A stretch of 64,000 bases of DNA from CAWVSB01 sp046710535 (GTDB lineage: Bacteria; Pseudomonadota; Gammaproteobacteria; Pseudomonadales; CAWVSB01), in assembly GCA_046710535.1 (NCBI GenBank), contig JBKEHH010000004.1, positions 1-64,000 on the forward strand. Reading direction: 5' to 3'. A model generated the notes under the pieces. The model was not told where the DNA came from. It did not search any database and was given only the letters and a program-made list of their open reading frames with translations. Below, piece by piece: positions 62,545 to 64,000 of the stretch. The first letter of the stretch is position 1. Each line of letters opens with the position of its first letter. Made by a program: the position numbers and the translations under genes.

Positions 62545-64000
62545 TTATTGATAGTTCAAAAATATTGGCGACGACCAAGCCCGCTCTTCAGTCGGCGACA
62601 AACAATCATCGTCAAAGGTCATATTAGGGTTAGCGTCAGAACAGGAGTTCACTTTTATACACTGACCACTGTCGTCGTATTCACAACGCAGTGGGTCAGC
62701 ATTAACGGCCAAGCTTGGCTGCTGAATAGCTCTGGCGTAATACACTGTCTCACGCCCACTATTATTAAATTCGCTGTCGGTAAATTCAAATTCGCAACCG
62801 CTTTCGTCGACCGGACATTGATGGCTTAACCAAACATCTTCAATCAGCTCAGCGACATCCTCATCTGGTGTCATTTGTGGCTTAACGCGAATAATTTCAA
62901 TGCGGGAAATGATTTTACGTTCATTAGAAGGGTTATAGCACTCATTCATACACAAGCGCTCTAATCGATCCTCGCCTACTGCATTAACAGAATAGTCGGG
63001 ACAACCAGGCAATTGTTTAAACGCCCCAGCTGCTCGCACCCTAAAAGTAGGATTATGATTAATCGTTAACTCAGCTCCCATCGGTGCAATTACATTGGTC
63101 TGTTCAAGATCTGGATTCAACATATCAAACCACAGCAAAATTCTATCACCACTGGTGGCGTATATTTCTTTTTGCTCTAGTGCATTCCAAATACTTTCAC
63201 GCTGACGATTTTCAGCATGCACTGCCACTAAACCACCGGTCATAAAAAATCCCGAGGCACGTTCCGCTAGTGGCTGACCTGCTCCCAAGCTGGGCAATTG
63301 GCTACCTAACACTGCAATCGAGGAAGACTGCTTTGGAGGCCGTTGCGCATTGAGCTGAGCTTTTGCAAATTCATCGGTAACAACGAAAGTCTCCGCATTC
63401 TGACGACGACCATACTCCTTATAACCAGTACCAGGACGCGCTTTGTGGTTATCACTAGAGCCCATCATGGCAAAACGAAAACGACGGATATTGTCAGGGT
63501 CATCAAAATTACCTAATGCCATTGCATATTGCGCGCTGCCGCCTGGGCGATAGTTATAAGATGGCAGAAAACAATCACGACACTGATCAGCGTCTAACCA
63601 CTCTTCTATTGTTGTCCGAGTAACGGTTGCGAACGGAAACACAGATTGCGCCGCATTATTGCGCGCCACTTCTGCCCGCTGCTCACATTCAGCTAGTGCT
63701 TCGCCATCGTCTAGGCAGCGCTGCATAATAATATTAGCCGCTTGCTGACACATGGGTAAAAAATCATCTTGAACTGGCGCGCACCTTGCCACCCCATTTT
63801 CATCGCGCACAATAGAGATAAATTCTCGATATTCTTCTGAATTGCCGTGACCAGAAAAAACCTCAATCATGTATTGGCGACTTTCATCTTGGTTGGCGCC
63901 GACAAGTTGCTTATCCCAGGTGGTTTCAGCTGGGGTATACAAACCCCAAGCATTGCCATGCGGAATGACAATCGCCTCATGCCCCGCCTCATCCAATTTA
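62545..64000 (-). CDS. DUF3604 protein, start beyond the window
   Basis: At least 483 residues are visible, with the C-terminus complete. Strings include IPHGNAWGLYTPAETTWDKQ, IEVFSGHGNSEEYREF, RFAMMGSSDNHKARPGTGYK, GLVAVHAENRQRESIWNALE, EIYATSGDRILLWFD and ETVYYARAIQQPSLAVNADP. The HG, SSDNH and histidine-rich strings fit the metal-binding PHP-like DUF3604 family, usually secreted and about 600-700 residues long. Many cysteines in the C-terminal third suggest an exported protein. No function has been established. Confidence 0.8.
   Translation of the reverse strand, partial: KLDEAGHEAIVIPHGNAWGLYTPAETTWDKQLVGANQDESRQYMIEVFSGHGNSEEYREFISIVRDENGVARCAPVQDDFLPMCQQAANIIMQRCLDDGEALAECEQRAEVARNNAAQSVFPFATVTRTTIEEWLDADQCRDCFLPSYNYRPGGSAQYAMALGNFDDPDNIRRFRFAMMGSSDNHKARPGTGYKEYGRRQNAETFVVTDEFAKAQLNAQRPPKQSSSIAVLGSQLPSLGAGQPLAERASGFFMTGGLVAVHAENRQRESIWNALEQKEIYATSGDRILLWFDMLNPDLEQTNVIAPMGAELTINHNPTFRVRAAGAFKQLPGCPDYSVNAVGEDRLERLCMNECYNPSNERKIISRIEIIRVKPQMTPDEDVAELIEDVWLSHQCPVDESGCEFEFTDSEFNNSGRETVYYARAIQQPSLAVNADPLRCEYDDSGQCIKVNSCSDANPNMTFDDDCLSPTEERAWSSPIFLNYQ

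Overview
The window looks like chromosome of a free-living, probably marine gammaproteobacterium of moderate G+C. RapA, RsuA, a GlpD-type dehydrogenase, PurT, RmuC, NfuA, a YbaY-type lipoprotein, DUF2970 and DUF934 proteins and the paired helicase/nuclease of the TIGR03623 group all point there. A cellvibrionalean (Spongiibacteraceae-like) affiliation is my guess and cannot be proven from the sequence. Most genes are ordinary core genes. They are interrupted by two gene-decay zones and one unusual lipid/glycerol cluster.

Layout. 1-3.3 kb: an oxidoreductase beside remains of two RAYT-type (REP-associated) transposases, a REP-like palindrome, an octamer repeat, an HCCA-isomerase-like gene and a Sir2 fragment. 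3.4-8.9 kb: LLM oxidoreductase, rsuA, an rsmC/rlmG-like methyltransferase and rapA in tight succession. 8.9-15.6 kb: a decaying island with a broken yaeQ, a broken DUF1826 gene, an intact OmpR-type regulator, a broken thiolase-like gene and a receiver fragment. It ends with a NarL-type regulator whose start was remade by a 22-bp tandem duplication, an intact hybrid histidine kinase and a frameshifted surface-protein gene. 15.6-23.1 kb: rlmD and an AddAB-like helicase/nuclease pair on the minus strand. 23.3-35 kb: DAHP synthase, a lipid A acyltransferase-like gene, a diguanylate cyclase, nfuA, metH, DUF2970, assimilatory sulfite/nitrite reductase plus DUF934, and a Kef-type antiporter.

35-39.3 kb: a YceI protein, etfBA and a divergent ETF-ubiquinone oxidoreductase gene; together the Etf genes carry electrons from acyl-CoA dehydrogenases to quinone. 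39.4-47.5 kb: a long, mostly minus-strand run (amidohydrolase-like, SDR, HIT, peroxiredoxin, rmuC, Nudix, flavin reductase, then the molybdopterin operon MBL-moaC-moaD-moaE with ATGA overlaps). 47.6-51.1 kb: a stand-alone FimV-N-like secreted protein, tRNA-Pro/Arg/His, folD and an MscS-type channel. 51.2-57.3 kb: a divergent AraC regulator next to an operon encoding an alkyl-DHAP-synthase-like flavoenzyme, a GlpD-like dehydrogenase and an FGGY kinase. Chemically these three could interconvert alkylglycerols, alkyl-glycerol-3-phosphate, alkyl-DHAP and acyl-DHAP. 57.4-64 kb: a second, frame-broken diguanylate cyclase, purT, three envelope lipoproteins (YbaY-MliC fusion, META, DUF4136), a radical SAM protein and a DUF3604 protein cut by the window edge.

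A recurring theme is single-nucleotide frame breaks, several at homopolymers (A6, T7, C8). Some genes are clearly dead because they carry several lesions. Others (two diguanylate cyclases, DUF4136) have a single lesion and could be phase-variable, recently inactivated or sequencing errors. I could not run homology searches, so names rest on recognised motifs and family resemblance.
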